The notes beneath the pieces are model-generated. The model was not told where the DNA came from. It worked only from the letters and a program-made list of their open reading frames with translations, and searched no databases. The translations under genes were made by a program, and so were the position numbers. Below are positions 35,036 through 44,702 of a stretch of DNA of 64,000 nt, in pieces; position 1 is the first letter of the stretch; every line of letters starts with the position of its first letter. This DNA is from Saccharicrinis sp050296935 (GTDB lineage Bacteria > Bacteroidota > Bacteroidia > Bacteroidales > Marinilabiliaceae): contig JBNKRV010000104.1 of assembly GCA_050296935.1 (NCBI GenBank), positions 1-64,000 of the forward strand. Direction: 5' to 3'.

Positions 35036-36061
35036 ATGAAAATATTACTTACAGTAGATCCTGAAATTCCAGTACCACCAACAAATTATGGAGGTATTGA
35101 GCGTATCGCTGACAGCTTAATTAAAGCATACAGGAAAGAAGGACATGAAGTATATCTTGTAGCAAATAAAGAATCATCGAATAAGGAAGCAACTAAGATT
35201 TTTGGATGGCCTTCTAGTAATTCAAAAGGTATCTTAAATATTATTAAAAATACTACCTTCCTATCATCTGTATACAAAAAAGTTAAACCTGATATTATAC
35301 ATAGCTTTAGCAGATTACTATACCTATATCCGTTATTTATTACAACTAAAAATCCTATAGTTCAGACATACCAAAGGTATATTAGTAAATATTCAACTTC
35401 ATTGGCCTCTATAATTGCTCAGAAAAAACTATCTTTTACATGCTGTGGTGCCCATATGGTAAAAGATCATCCAATTAAAAGAAAATGTACGCCAATACAT
35501 AATTTTACTGATACAGATTTTTTTTCTTATAAAGAAAATACCAACAAAGAATACTTATTCTTTCTTGGTAGGATTGAAGATATTAAAGGAACAAAAGAAG
35601 CAATTGAGGTAGCGATTAAATCAAACAAAAAATTAATAATCGCAGGTAATATTCAAAAAGGGCATGAAAGTTACTTTGAAACATATATAAAACAACATTT
35701 AAATAATCCTTTGATTGAATACATAGGCCCAATAGATGATGAACAAAAAAAGAAATATCTAGATAATGCTTATGCTTTCCTTTTCCCTATAAAATGGGAA
35801 GAACCTTTTGGTATTGTTATGGCAGAAGCGATGGCATGTGGAGTTCCTGTAATTGGATTTGATAGGGGTTCAGTTCCTGAAGTCGTTAAAGATGGAGTTA
35901 CTGGATTTATTGTCAATGATGTTTCAAGTATGGCAAAAGCAGTAAATATGATTGACCAAATCGATCGTTCTGAAGTAAGAAAAGATAGCATAAAGAGATT
36001 CTCCTTAGATTCAATATCCAATCAGTACATATCATTATTTAAAGAAAAGATAAATGGATAG
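35036..36061 (+). CDS. Glycosyltransferase family 4
   Basis: A 341-residue GT4 enzyme opening MKILLTVDPEIPVPPTNYGG with the N-terminal glycine loop, FFLGRIEDIKGTKEAIEVA in the linker, and EEPFGIVMAEAMACGVPVIG as the donor-phosphate motif. All catalytic features look intact. Forty bases separate it from the gene before. Specificity unknown. Confidence 0.92.
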   Translation: MKILLTVDPEIPVPPTNYGGIERIADSLIKAYRKEGHEVYLVANKESSNKEATKIFGWPSSNSKGILNIIKNTTFLSSVYKKVKPDIIHSFSRLLYLYPLFITTKNPIVQTYQRYISKYSTSLASIIAQKKLSFTCCGAHMVKDHPIKRKCTPIHNFTDTDFFSYKENTNKEYLFFLGRIEDIKGTKEAIEVAIKSNKKLIIAGNIQKGHESYFETYIKQHLNNPLIEYIGPIDDEQKKKYLDNAYAFLFPIKWEEPFGIVMAEAMACGVPVIGFDRGSVPEVVKDGVTGFIVNDVSSMAKAVNMIDQIDRSEVRKDSIKRFSLDSISNQYISLFKEKING

Positions 36062-36113
36062 AAATTACCAATTTATGTAATCTACAGTATCCACAAAAAC
36101 TTAAATTATTCAA

Positions 36114-37370
36114 ATGAAAAATATATTATATATTCTTTCAGGTAATTTATCTACTACTCCCAGAGCTCTTAAAGTTATTTTATCTACTCCGAAAAATATT
36201 TCATTTAGAATTGTATTAATCAATAGAGATAATAGATGGAATGAAAAAGATAAGGCTTTAATAGAACAACATAATTTAGACGTTGTCTCCCTAAATTTAA
36301 CTAGGAAACCACTTTTAAAATGGATGATTATAACTATTTTTTATAAATTGGCTAGGTTGTTTTACCCTATTTTTCCTAATCGGTTAGACATAAATGGGTA
36401 TGCTAGTGAAAAAAGCTCTATAATCCTATGGAGATACCTTCTGTCTCATAATATGTCAAACTTAGGTCTTATCATTGGTCATAGTTATGGAAGTTTGTAT
36501 CCCACATGGAAACTTAGTAAGAGGCTTAATGTGCCTTTTTGTTTTGACATTGAAGACTTTCATCCTGGAGAGAACATAAATAATGATATTGTAAATGAAA
36601 TAAAAAGAAGAAAATTTCTCATTAAAAACATATTACCACATGCCTCATGTTTAACAAGTGCCAGTCCACTAATTGGAGAATACACATTAAAACTTATAGG
36701 AAACCACAAAAGTCATCAAGTTATACTTAACAGTTTCCCTCAGAAGGAATTCTCACCTCCAATAAAAAAATCCAATAATCAAGTACCTAGTTTAAATCTC
36801 GTTTGGTATTCACAAACTATTTCATTTAACAGAGGAATAGAACAATTCCTGGAGGCTATATTACAAATAAAAAACCCTCAATCTACAACAATTAAAATTA
36901 CATTAATTGGAAATCTAGATTTAAATTTCAATGAAAATATTATTCAATCTTTCCAGAAAAAAATTAAAGACAACAATCAATTATTCTTAAATATTAAGCC
37001 TCCTCTGCAACAAGATCAACTCCATAAGGAGCTTTCAAATTACGACATTGGCTTAGCATTAGAATTTAATAACTCAGAACTTAATAGACAAATATGCTTA
37101 ACAAACAAAATTATTTCATACTTGCAAGCTGGTTTGTTTATTTTCGCAACAGATACTGATGCTCAAAAACAGTTCATGTATAATGTACAAAACCATAACG
37201 TTGGTGTATTGTGTGGTCAATCAAAGCAGGAACTTACTGAATGCCTTGAGAAGATAATTGAATACCCGTATAAAGTATATCGTTATAAAGATGAAAGGTT
37301 TAATACAGGTAAAAAATTTTGTTGGGAGAAAGAGAAAAGTAAATTAAACTGTATTTGGACTAAACTTTAA
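36114..37370 (+). CDS. Glycosyltransferase, GT-B/GT4-like
   Basis: A 418-residue protein with an MKNILYILSGNLSTTPRALK opening, CFDIEDFHPGE in the middle and LVWYSQTISFNRGIEQFLEA starting the second domain. The usual E-x7-E motif is weak (IGLALEFNNSELNRQICLTN), and the C-terminal KIISYLQAGLFIFATDTDAQ fits a donor-site region. It is probably a divergent GT4; the family call is less certain than for its neighbours. Confidence 0.72.
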   Translation: MKNILYILSGNLSTTPRALKVILSTPKNISFRIVLINRDNRWNEKDKALIEQHNLDVVSLNLTRKPLLKWMIITIFYKLARLFYPIFPNRLDINGYASEKSSIILWRYLLSHNMSNLGLIIGHSYGSLYPTWKLSKRLNVPFCFDIEDFHPGENINNDIVNEIKRRKFLIKNILPHASCLTSASPLIGEYTLKLIGNHKSHQVILNSFPQKEFSPPIKKSNNQVPSLNLVWYSQTISFNRGIEQFLEAILQIKNPQSTTIKITLIGNLDLNFNENIIQSFQKKIKDNNQLFLNIKPPLQQDQLHKELSNYDIGLALEFNNSELNRQICLTNKIISYLQAGLFIFATDTDAQKQFMYNVQNHNVGVLCGQSKQELTECLEKIIEYPYKVYRYKDERFNTGKKFCWEKEKSKLNCIWTKL

Positions 37371-37375
37371 TCATT

Positions 37376-38650
37376 ATGCCCAATATTCTCATTATTTGCC
37401 CGACATTTACTCCTCTTAACACTCCTGATCACCATAGAATTCGTTTAAGCATTCCATGGTTCCAGAAATTTGGATGGAAAGTAACTGTATTAGCTGTTAA
37501 ACCTGAATTTACAGAATGTCCACTTGATCCTATACTTCAGCAAGCAGGAGATCCATGTGAAACAATTAGAGTAAATGCATTTCCTGTAAAATGGACAAGA
37601 AAAATTGGATTAGGAAATTTAGGTTATCGTTCATGGTTCTATATTAAGTCAGAGGGAGAGTCGCTAATAAAGAGAAATAATTACGATTTAATCTATTTTA
37701 GTACAACTGTATTTCCTATAATGACATTGGGTCGTATCTGGAAAAAGAAGTTTAAAATTCCATATATACTTGATATACAAGACCCTTGGCGTAACGATTT
37801 TTATTTAGATAAACCAAAGGATCAAAGACCTCCCAAATATAAAATTGCTCATTTTTTAGATTCTCTACTTGAAAAATGGACTATACCTCATGCTAACGGA
37901 TTAATTTCAGTTTCCGATGCCTATCCATCTACACTTAATAAACGCTACAACACTAAACTGCCATCAAGTGTGATTCCTTTTGCTTCTAGCAAAGCAGATT
38001 TCGAACTTGTAGAAAAGCTAAATGTTAAAAATCCTCTTTTTAAACGAAAAGAAAATAGAATACATGTTGTATATACAGGTGCAGTAACACCAGGGATGCC
38101 AAAACCATTATACACTATGTTTAAAGCATTTAAACATGTCATCTCTTCTTTAGACAACATAAACATTCATATATATTTTGTAGGTTCTTCTTATGCCTCA
38201 AAAGCTAAATCTATAGCCTTACCAATTGCTAAAAATGTAGATATAGAAAAATATATTACAGAATTACCAGAAAGAGTAGGATATTTTGAAGCTATCAAAA
38301 TAATGCAAGAAGCTGATATAATTATATTACCCGGATCTATGGAATCCGGTTATACTGCTTCAAAAATATACCCGTATATTTTATCTGAGAAAACAATTAT
38401 AGCTCTCACTCATGAATTAAGTAGCGTTTCTGCCATCCTGAAAGGATGTAATGCAGGGCCTGTTATAACCTTCAATAATGAACAAGAGCTTTTATCTAAA
38501 TCTAAAGAACTGGAAGCTAAAATTAAAGATGTCATCATAAATAAAAGATATTCTTCTGAGATTAATTGGAATTATTACAACAAATATTCTGATAAGCAAA
38601 TGGCAATTAATCAAATAACTTTTTTTAATAAAATTCTAAATTCCAAATGA
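37376..38650 (+). CDS. Glycosyltransferase, GT4-like
   Basis: A 424-residue GT-B protein: NILIICPTFTPLNTPDHHRI opening, YILDIQDPWRNDF at about 141-153, HVVYTGAVTPGMPKPLYTMF at the second domain, and LPGSMESGYTASKIYPYILS as the donor motif. The DIQDPWRNDFY block is typical of uncharacterised GT4 members in glycan loci. Starts six bases after the preceding stop and overlaps the next gene by four bases. Confidence 0.8.
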   Translation: MPNILIICPTFTPLNTPDHHRIRLSIPWFQKFGWKVTVLAVKPEFTECPLDPILQQAGDPCETIRVNAFPVKWTRKIGLGNLGYRSWFYIKSEGESLIKRNNYDLIYFSTTVFPIMTLGRIWKKKFKIPYILDIQDPWRNDFYLDKPKDQRPPKYKIAHFLDSLLEKWTIPHANGLISVSDAYPSTLNKRYNTKLPSSVIPFASSKADFELVEKLNVKNPLFKRKENRIHVVYTGAVTPGMPKPLYTMFKAFKHVISSLDNINIHIYFVGSSYASKAKSIALPIAKNVDIEKYITELPERVGYFEAIKIMQEADIIILPGSMESGYTASKIYPYILSEKTIIALTHELSSVSAILKGCNAGPVITFNNEQELLSKSKELEAKIKDVIINKRYSSEINWNYYNKYSDKQMAINQITFFNKILNSK

Positions 38651-39876
38651 ATCGTCTGGCCATAGTCCTTTCTCACCCTATTCAGTATTACGCTCCTATA
38701 TTTTCTTTATTAAATAAAACAGGAAAATGTAAGTTAAAAGTTTTTTATACCTACAGTCAAGGACAGGAATCCATTAAAGATAAAGATTTCAGAATGGATG
38801 TAAAATGGGATATTCCTTTGCTTGAAGGTTATAAATATACCTTTGTAAAAAACTGCTCAAAATCACCCAAACTAAGTAATTTTAAGGGTATACATTGCCC
38901 AACGCTAATTTCAGAAATAGAGCAATGGGCAGCAACCCACCTAATTATTTTTGGTTGGAATTATCAGGCGCATTTAAAAGCTATGCGCTATTTTAAAGGA
39001 AAGATTCCTGTACTTTTTAGAGGAGATAGCACCTTACTTGATTATGATTTTCAGACAATTAAAGATATTACAAACAGAAATAAATCAGTAAACTTATCCT
39101 ATGTTCTAAAATCATTTATTAAATTCAATGTAAGATTTTTTTTTCTTTCCTGGGTTTATAAACACATTGATACTGCTTTGTACGTAGGTCAAAATAACAA
39201 AGCCTATTTTCTAGCTCATGGACTAAAAGAGAAAAAGCTTGTATTTGCACCTCATGCCATTGATAACGAACGTTTCCATGATAGTGAAAAGAAAAAATAT
39301 GAAATAAAGGCATCAGACTGGCGGAAAGAGTTAGGTATTCAGACTGATGATATAACAATACTATTTGCAGGCAAATTTGAGCATAAAAAAAATCCTGTGC
39401 TACTCTTAAATGCATTTAAACAACTGGCTAAAAATCATTCAAATATAAAATTAGTATTTTTAGGTAATGGTCTTTTAGAAAAACAATTGAAAACTAATAC
39501 CAAAGAGGATAAAAATATTCTATTTGTACCATTCCAAAATCAATCGATAATGCCTGTTGCTTACAGGTTAGGTAACATTTTGTGTTTACCATCACAAGGT
39601 CCGGGAGAAACGTGGGGCTTGGCAGTAAATGAAGCCATGGCATGCGGTCGCCCTGCACTTGTGAGTAATAAGGTGGGATGCGCTAAAGACCTCATAACTC
39701 ATAAAACCGGATTAATTTTTCAATCCAACAACGAAAAAGACCTATCAAATAAATTACAGGATATGATTAAAAATTTGGGTAGTTATAAATCCGAAATTAT
39801 TTCAAATCATATTCAGGAATGGTCGTTTAAAAAAATAGTAGATACAATAACCAGCGAAATTCTACATGCAAAATAG
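38647..39876 (+). CDS. Glycosyltransferase family 4
   Basis: A 409-residue enzyme opening LAIVLSHPIQYYAPIFSLL, with ILFAGKFEHKKNPVLLLNAF and QGPGETWGLAVNEAMACGRP carrying the E-x7-E donor-binding motif. It overlaps the preceding gene by four bases and the next, a membrane protein, by eleven. Specificity unknown. Confidence 0.9.
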   Translation: MNRLAIVLSHPIQYYAPIFSLLNKTGKCKLKVFYTYSQGQESIKDKDFRMDVKWDIPLLEGYKYTFVKNCSKSPKLSNFKGIHCPTLISEIEQWAATHLIIFGWNYQAHLKAMRYFKGKIPVLFRGDSTLLDYDFQTIKDITNRNKSVNLSYVLKSFIKFNVRFFFLSWVYKHIDTALYVGQNNKAYFLAHGLKEKKLVFAPHAIDNERFHDSEKKKYEIKASDWRKELGIQTDDITILFAGKFEHKKNPVLLLNAFKQLAKNHSNIKLVFLGNGLLEKQLKTNTKEDKNILFVPFQNQSIMPVAYRLGNILCLPSQGPGETWGLAVNEAMACGRPALVSNKVGCAKDLITHKTGLIFQSNNEKDLSNKLQDMIKNLGSYKSEIISNHIQEWSFKKIVDTITSEILHAK

Positions 39877-41209
39877 AAAAACTATATACTTAATAGGGGC
39901 AATAATTACTTTAATTATATGGCTAAATGGCTTTAACCTTACCTCCGCCTTATGCTTCCCCATCTTTTTTGTTGCCTTGTTTATTTTTGTACGCAATTTA
40001 TCCACGGCAATCCCCTTTCGTGAGTTAGCATTGGTGGTAGCCAGTCTGCAATTGTTGGTTTCTTCGTTTATGGCTTTCTACATTCAGGCTCCCAATCCTA
40101 TATTTATGCCTAAAATACCAGCCGAGACCTATTTTGACTTTGCCGTACCGGGCATCATTCTATTTGGCATAGGTCTATTTGCCTTTAAACCAAAACAAAA
40201 TTTAGATGCAGATCTGCTCAATAAAATACAAAACTATGATCTATTTGACATAAGTAAAAAATTTATTTTAACAGGGTGGTTTTCATTTTTTATACTTCCT
40301 TATACGCCCGGAGTATTTGGTTACTTTGTTAACCTATTGGTATTTCTATCCTATATCGGAGGAATAATAATGCTTTTTACCTCTTTAGATCAAAAAAAGA
40401 AATGGATTTGGGTTGGCATTGCCTTTTTGCCAGTGGTAAGAGATGCTCTTTTTGCCGGTATCTTCTTTTTGGCCATGATTTGGATTGCTTACTTTACCAT
40501 TTATTATTTATTTAAAGCGCAAAAGACCTTCTGGTCAAATGCGCTAATTATTGCATTAGGCTTGTATATTGTAATAGTAACAGATACGGCAAAAAAAGAT
40601 TACAGAACAATAACAGGAGAACAAAAATATAACTTGAATATTGGTGATAAAGCTTTACTTTTTACCACCTTATTTTTTGATAATGTTTCTTTTAAAACCA
40701 TAACAAGCCAAAGTAATGTATCGGCTCGTATTACCAGAGCCAATCAGGGAGCATTAGTAACCTGGGTAATGGTGCACACACCCGCAAAACAGCCCTTTGG
40801 CAATGGTGAAACCATCAAGGATGCTGTAATTGCTGCCATTTTCCCACGCTTTTTAATGCCCAATAAAGCTCAAACAGGAGGAAAAGTACTTTTTGAAAGA
40901 TACACCGGATATCAGTTGAATGATACATCCATGAACTTAAGTTTACTAGGAGAAGGTTGGGCTAATTACGGATATTGGGGAGGTTTACTTTTTATGTTTT
41001 GTGTTGGGGCTTTTTATTCCTGGGCATACCGTATTTTTTCATCTCTCATACAAAAATACCCCATCTACTTTTTCTTTATTCCCTTTATATTCATCTATAC
41101 CATCAAAGCAGAAGATGACCTGTTAACGCCTTTAAATCATATTTTTAAAGCATCAATTGTATTAATTATTATCCATCATGTATATATAAAAAAAATCTAC
41201 CCTAAATAG
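39866..41209 (+). CDS. O-antigen polymerase-like multispanning membrane protein
   Basis: A 447-residue protein with about ten to twelve hydrophobic segments and a long loop (about 240-340) containing arginines and a QGALVTWVMVHTPAKQPFGN stretch, followed by GEGWANYGYWGGLLFM near the C-terminus, as in Wzy-type and related polymerases. Its presence next to a Wzm/Wzt exporter is unusual, since Wzy normally works with Wzx. The stop codon TAG takes its last base from an inserted 141-bp element, so the native C-terminus may have been a few residues longer. Confidence 0.65.
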   Translation: MQNRKTIYLIGAIITLIIWLNGFNLTSALCFPIFFVALFIFVRNLSTAIPFRELALVVASLQLLVSSFMAFYIQAPNPIFMPKIPAETYFDFAVPGIILFGIGLFAFKPKQNLDADLLNKIQNYDLFDISKKFILTGWFSFFILPYTPGVFGYFVNLLVFLSYIGGIIMLFTSLDQKKKWIWVGIAFLPVVRDALFAGIFFLAMIWIAYFTIYYLFKAQKTFWSNALIIALGLYIVIVTDTAKKDYRTITGEQKYNLNIGDKALLFTTLFFDNVSFKTITSQSNVSARITRANQGALVTWVMVHTPAKQPFGNGETIKDAVIAAIFPRFLMPNKAQTGGKVLFERYTGYQLNDTSMNLSLLGEGWANYGYWGGLLFMFCVGAFYSWAYRIFSSLIQKYPIYFFFIPFIFIYTIKAEDDLLTPLNHIFKASIVLIIIHHVYIKKIYPK

Positions 41210-41349
41210 TGTCAGCAAGAAAACTCCATTTTTTTCGTTACTCTTATTCTCAAAATGATCATTTACGGCAGTAAACTCATATTTCCCGAGCTTCGAAAGC
41301 CTCAAAAATGAAGCTTTCTTATCTGCCACTTGAGTTTTCGTGCAAGTAC
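41209..41349 (+). mobile_element. 141-bp MITE-like element, family 2, copy 1
   Basis: Ends GTGTCAGCAAGAAAACTCC and, inward from the right, GTACTTGCACGAAAACTCAA are inverted repeats (13 of 18). Flanks are TAAATA (41203-41208) and TATTTA (41350-41355), not a clean direct repeat. It lies between the polymerase-like gene and the acyltransferase gene. Its body matches 14765-14906. Confidence 0.75.
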
Positions 41350-41380
41350 TATTTATTCCATTCAAAAACTATAAAGAAGA

Positions 41381-42499
41381 ATGTTGCTTTCACATTACAA
41401 GAACAATAAAAAATTTTTAACTCGTCAAACGTCATCTGGTAATGTCCTCAATGAAATTGATGGTCTAAGAGGATTAGCTATTTTTATGGTGATCTATTTT
41501 CATACTTTTGGTTTTATACAACATCATTTACCCGCAATCATAAACATTGTACCTTATTGGTTATCAAACATAATGCATAACGGACATAACGGTGTACCCT
41601 TATTTTTTGCCATAAGTAGCTTTGTACTGGGGATTCCGTTTGCTAAACACTATATATTTAAAGACAAAGAAGTCAATTTAAAAAAATACTTTATCCGTCG
41701 TTTTACACGGCTGCAACCAACCTATTTTATCGTTTTATTCATACTTGGCATTACCTATTGGATTTATAATAAATATAGCTTACCAACCCTAATAGAAAGC
41801 TTTTCTTTGAGTAATATTTACCTGCACAATATTGTTTTTAAAACTGGTAGCTTAATCAATTATGTGGCATGGTCACTCGAAGTCGAATTTCAGTTTTATT
41901 TAATATTACCAATACTTGCATTCATATTTAAGCTCAATAAGAAATTAAGAAGAGTCGTTCTAATATTAGGTATTATTAGTGGTAGCTTCTTAAATCCTTT
42001 CTTTAATAAATTACAATTTATCTCATTACTTAATTATTACCATTATTTCCTTACGGGTTTATTAGTCTTAGATATATATTTGATTCCGATATCTTTTATG
42101 CAGAAAAAGCACTTTACTAACATTATTATGGGTATAGTTGCACTGAGCATACTAATATCACAATCATCTTACTATGCAATTGCTCTGTACTTAATTCCGT
42201 TTGCAACAGGAGTGCTTATTGTATTGGTTTTACTTAATCCTTTCTGGAAAAAGATATTTAGTCAAAAAATTGCCTGTAAAACAGGAACCATGTCTTATTC
42301 AATGTATTTGATACATTTTCAAATTATCGCCATTATTGGAATCCCAATACTCAAACTCTACAATTATTCAAATTCTGGTATACTATTAGCCCTATCAATA
42401 TTATTGTTAATGATAATCATATGGTTCGGGAGTGCGATAACGTTCCTATTTATTGAAAAGCCATTTATGAATCCAAACTGGTATAAACGTAAAACTTAA
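41381..42499 (+). CDS. Acyltransferase family 3 (OafA-like) membrane protein
   Basis: A 372-residue integral membrane acyltransferase of the type that O-acetylates surface sugars. EIDGLRGLAIFMVIYFHTFG near residue 27 contains the family's conserved Asp-Gly-x-Arg and His; NYVAWSLEVEFQFYLILP is the second hallmark. About ten membrane helices. It shares one base with the next gene. The acceptor sugar is unknown. Confidence 0.9.
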   Translation: MLLSHYKNNKKFLTRQTSSGNVLNEIDGLRGLAIFMVIYFHTFGFIQHHLPAIINIVPYWLSNIMHNGHNGVPLFFAISSFVLGIPFAKHYIFKDKEVNLKKYFIRRFTRLQPTYFIVLFILGITYWIYNKYSLPTLIESFSLSNIYLHNIVFKTGSLINYVAWSLEVEFQFYLILPILAFIFKLNKKLRRVVLILGIISGSFLNPFFNKLQFISLLNYYHYFLTGLLVLDIYLIPISFMQKKHFTNIIMGIVALSILISQSSYYAIALYLIPFATGVLIVLVLLNPFWKKIFSQKIACKTGTMSYSMYLIHFQIIAIIGIPILKLYNYSNSGILLALSILLLMIIIWFGSAITFLFIEKPFMNPNWYKRKT

Positions 42500-43500
42500 T
42501 GAAAATTACTTTCTTTCAACGCAAACCATACGATTTCCACTTTAGTATTGAAAAACTATTTAGTACAATTAAAAGTAATTTCTCTAATAATCTAAAGTTA
42601 CAGACATATATTCTTCCTTATATAAGTACTGGAGTTATTCCTAGGCTTAAAAGTGGTTTTGCCGCCCGTGCAAAACAAGGTCAGATTAATCATATTACAG
42701 GTGACATTCATTTTATAACCCCTTTTCTTTCCAAAAGAAAAACCATCAATACTTACCACGATTTTACATTTTTAAAAGATAGTCGTGGCTTAAAGCACTT
42801 TTTATTATGGCTATTTTGGGTATATATTCCTATAAAACGATCTACATATATTACAGTTATTTCTGAGGTTACTAAAAAAGAATTAATACAATTAGTTAAA
42901 TTTCCAAAAGATAAGATTTTGGTCATCCCAAACATTATCTCCACTGATTTTCATTATGTAAGAAAAGATTTTAATCAGGAAAAACCTATTATACTACATA
43001 TTGGAACAACTCCTAATAAAAATCTTCAACGTTTGATCTATGCTCTCAATAATTTATCTTGTCAATTAATTCTTATTGGTAAATTATCGCAAGAAGATAA
43101 ATCATTATTAAAGAAGAATAGAATTGACTACATCAACAAATATCAGATTAGTGATAAAGCTCTAAAACAAGAGTACATAAAATGTGATATGCTTAGCTTC
43201 TGTTCTCTAAACGAAGGTTTTGGAATGCCCATTTTGGAAGCGCAAGCCATTGGACGTCCAGTTATTACTTCAAATATTTCCTCTATGCCTGAAGTGGCAG
43301 GCAATGCTGCTTGTTTAATTGATCCATATGATATATCGTCTATAAAGTCAGGGATAGAAAAAATAATCAATAATTCTGTTTACCGGGAAGATTTAATAGT
43401 AAAAGGATTAGAAAATGTAAAGCGCTTTAATCCCAAAACTGTAGCGGGTATGTATGAATCTTTGTATAAAAAAATGTATCAGGAATTGTATAATCGTTAA
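42499..43500 (+). CDS. Glycosyltransferase family 4
   Basis: A 333-residue GT-B enzyme: MKITFFQRKPYDFHFSIEKL opening, INTYHDFTFLKDS in domain 1, ILHIGTTPNKNLQRLIYAL and SLNEGFGMPILEAQAIGRPV in domain 2 with intact E-x7-E. Shares one base with the preceding acyltransferase gene. Specificity unknown. Confidence 0.9.
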   Translation: MKITFFQRKPYDFHFSIEKLFSTIKSNFSNNLKLQTYILPYISTGVIPRLKSGFAARAKQGQINHITGDIHFITPFLSKRKTINTYHDFTFLKDSRGLKHFLLWLFWVYIPIKRSTYITVISEVTKKELIQLVKFPKDKILVIPNIISTDFHYVRKDFNQEKPIILHIGTTPNKNLQRLIYALNNLSCQLILIGKLSQEDKSLLKKNRIDYINKYQISDKALKQEYIKCDMLSFCSLNEGFGMPILEAQAIGRPVITSNISSMPEVAGNAACLIDPYDISSIKSGIEKIINNSVYREDLIVKGLENVKRFNPKTVAGMYESLYKKMYQELYNR

Positions 43501-43503
43501 ATC

Positions 43504-44613
43504 ATGCAAAAAATCCTTATCCTATACCCCTATTTCTCCCCTGCAGAAAAAGCAGGTGGAATTGTTAGTTCTCTGGTTAATTTAGTGTACAATTTAGACC
43601 ATTACCATTTCTATGTATACACTTCCTGTTACGATTTAGATGGTACGCAACATACATTTGAATGTAATCAATGGATTAAAAAAGAAGAAAACTTATCTGT
43701 TTATTACTCAAACAGTGAGGATAAAAACCAATTAGAAAGATATTTGAACGAAATTAAACCTGATAAAGTATACCTTAATGCGATATATGGATTAAAGTTC
43801 TTTCTTAAGCCTCTATTTAAACTTTCAAAGTATTCAGGAGAAATAATTATAGCTCCGAGGGGTATGTTGCATACAGGCGCCTTAAAAGTAAAACCTTTAA
43901 AAAAGAAAGTATACCTGCAATTTTTAAAATTTTCTGGCATAACAAAAAATGTTACGTGGCATGCTACAGATCAACAAGAAGTAATAGACATTCAAAAGAA
44001 GTTCTCAAATTCTAAAGTTATTCTGGCACAGGATACACCACCTCTTAAACCAAACTTTGCCAACCTTACTCACAAAAAAGAGAAAAATCAATTAAAACTG
44101 GTTTTTCTATCTCTAATTACAGAAAAAAAGAACCTGTTATTCTTACTCGAAATATTAGATAAAAATCCACACCTAAAGGTTCAACTCGATGTAATTGGTC
44201 CCATAAAAGACCATGATTATTGGTTAGCATGTAAAAAACTAATTGATTGCAATGGTGATCGCATAAACTACAAAGGCCAGGTATCTCCAAAACAAGTTGT
44301 GGAAACGCTTGTGCCTTATGATTTCTTTATTCTACCCACCTTAGGAGAGAATTTTGGTCATGTTATTTTCGAAGCCTTAACTGCAGGTAAACCTGTAATA
44401 ACTACTCATTTTACGCCCTGGTCTAAATTAGAAGAAAATCAATGTGGATATAATCTCGAACTAATTGAAGACCATTGGATCAAAACCATAGAGAATTTAA
44501 CTCTAATGGATAATTCAAACTATCAAACATGGGCTCTATCCGCTCAAAATTATTTAAACGATTATCTTAAGACGTATACACCCAAAGAAGACTACAAACC
44601 ATTATTTGGATAA
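43504..44613 (+). CDS. Glycosyltransferase family 4
   Basis: A 369-residue GT4 enzyme opening ILILYPYFSPAEKAGGIVSS, then IIAPRGMLHTGALKVKPLKK (a block typical of GT4 enzymes in capsule loci), LVFLSLITEKKNLLFLLEIL and LPTLGENFGHVIFEALTAGK with E-x7-E. Last gene of the + strand run; the next gene faces it. Confidence 0.9.
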   Translation: MQKILILYPYFSPAEKAGGIVSSLVNLVYNLDHYHFYVYTSCYDLDGTQHTFECNQWIKKEENLSVYYSNSEDKNQLERYLNEIKPDKVYLNAIYGLKFFLKPLFKLSKYSGEIIIAPRGMLHTGALKVKPLKKKVYLQFLKFSGITKNVTWHATDQQEVIDIQKKFSNSKVILAQDTPPLKPNFANLTHKKEKNQLKLVFLSLITEKKNLLFLLEILDKNPHLKVQLDVIGPIKDHDYWLACKKLIDCNGDRINYKGQVSPKQVVETLVPYDFFILPTLGENFGHVIFEALTAGKPVITTHFTPWSKLEENQCGYNLELIEDHWIKTIENLTLMDNSNYQTWALSAQNYLNDYLKTYTPKEDYKPLFG

Positions 44614-44702
44614 AACAGATAAGTAAACTAAGCTTCAATAGTAAATACCTTTTTACTAAACTTCCAGATAAATAATTTCACCTTCCTCTATAAAGTTCTC
44701 TA

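Noticed and set aside
41162..41365. 67-codon minus-strand frame
   Set aside because: It is essentially the reverse of the family 2 element at 41209-41349; similar frames recur wherever the element lies.
23822..44613. Phase-variable invertible promoters as in Bacteroides capsule loci
   Set aside because: No short inverted repeats flanking the upxY promoter region at 17388 and no recombinase gene were seen.
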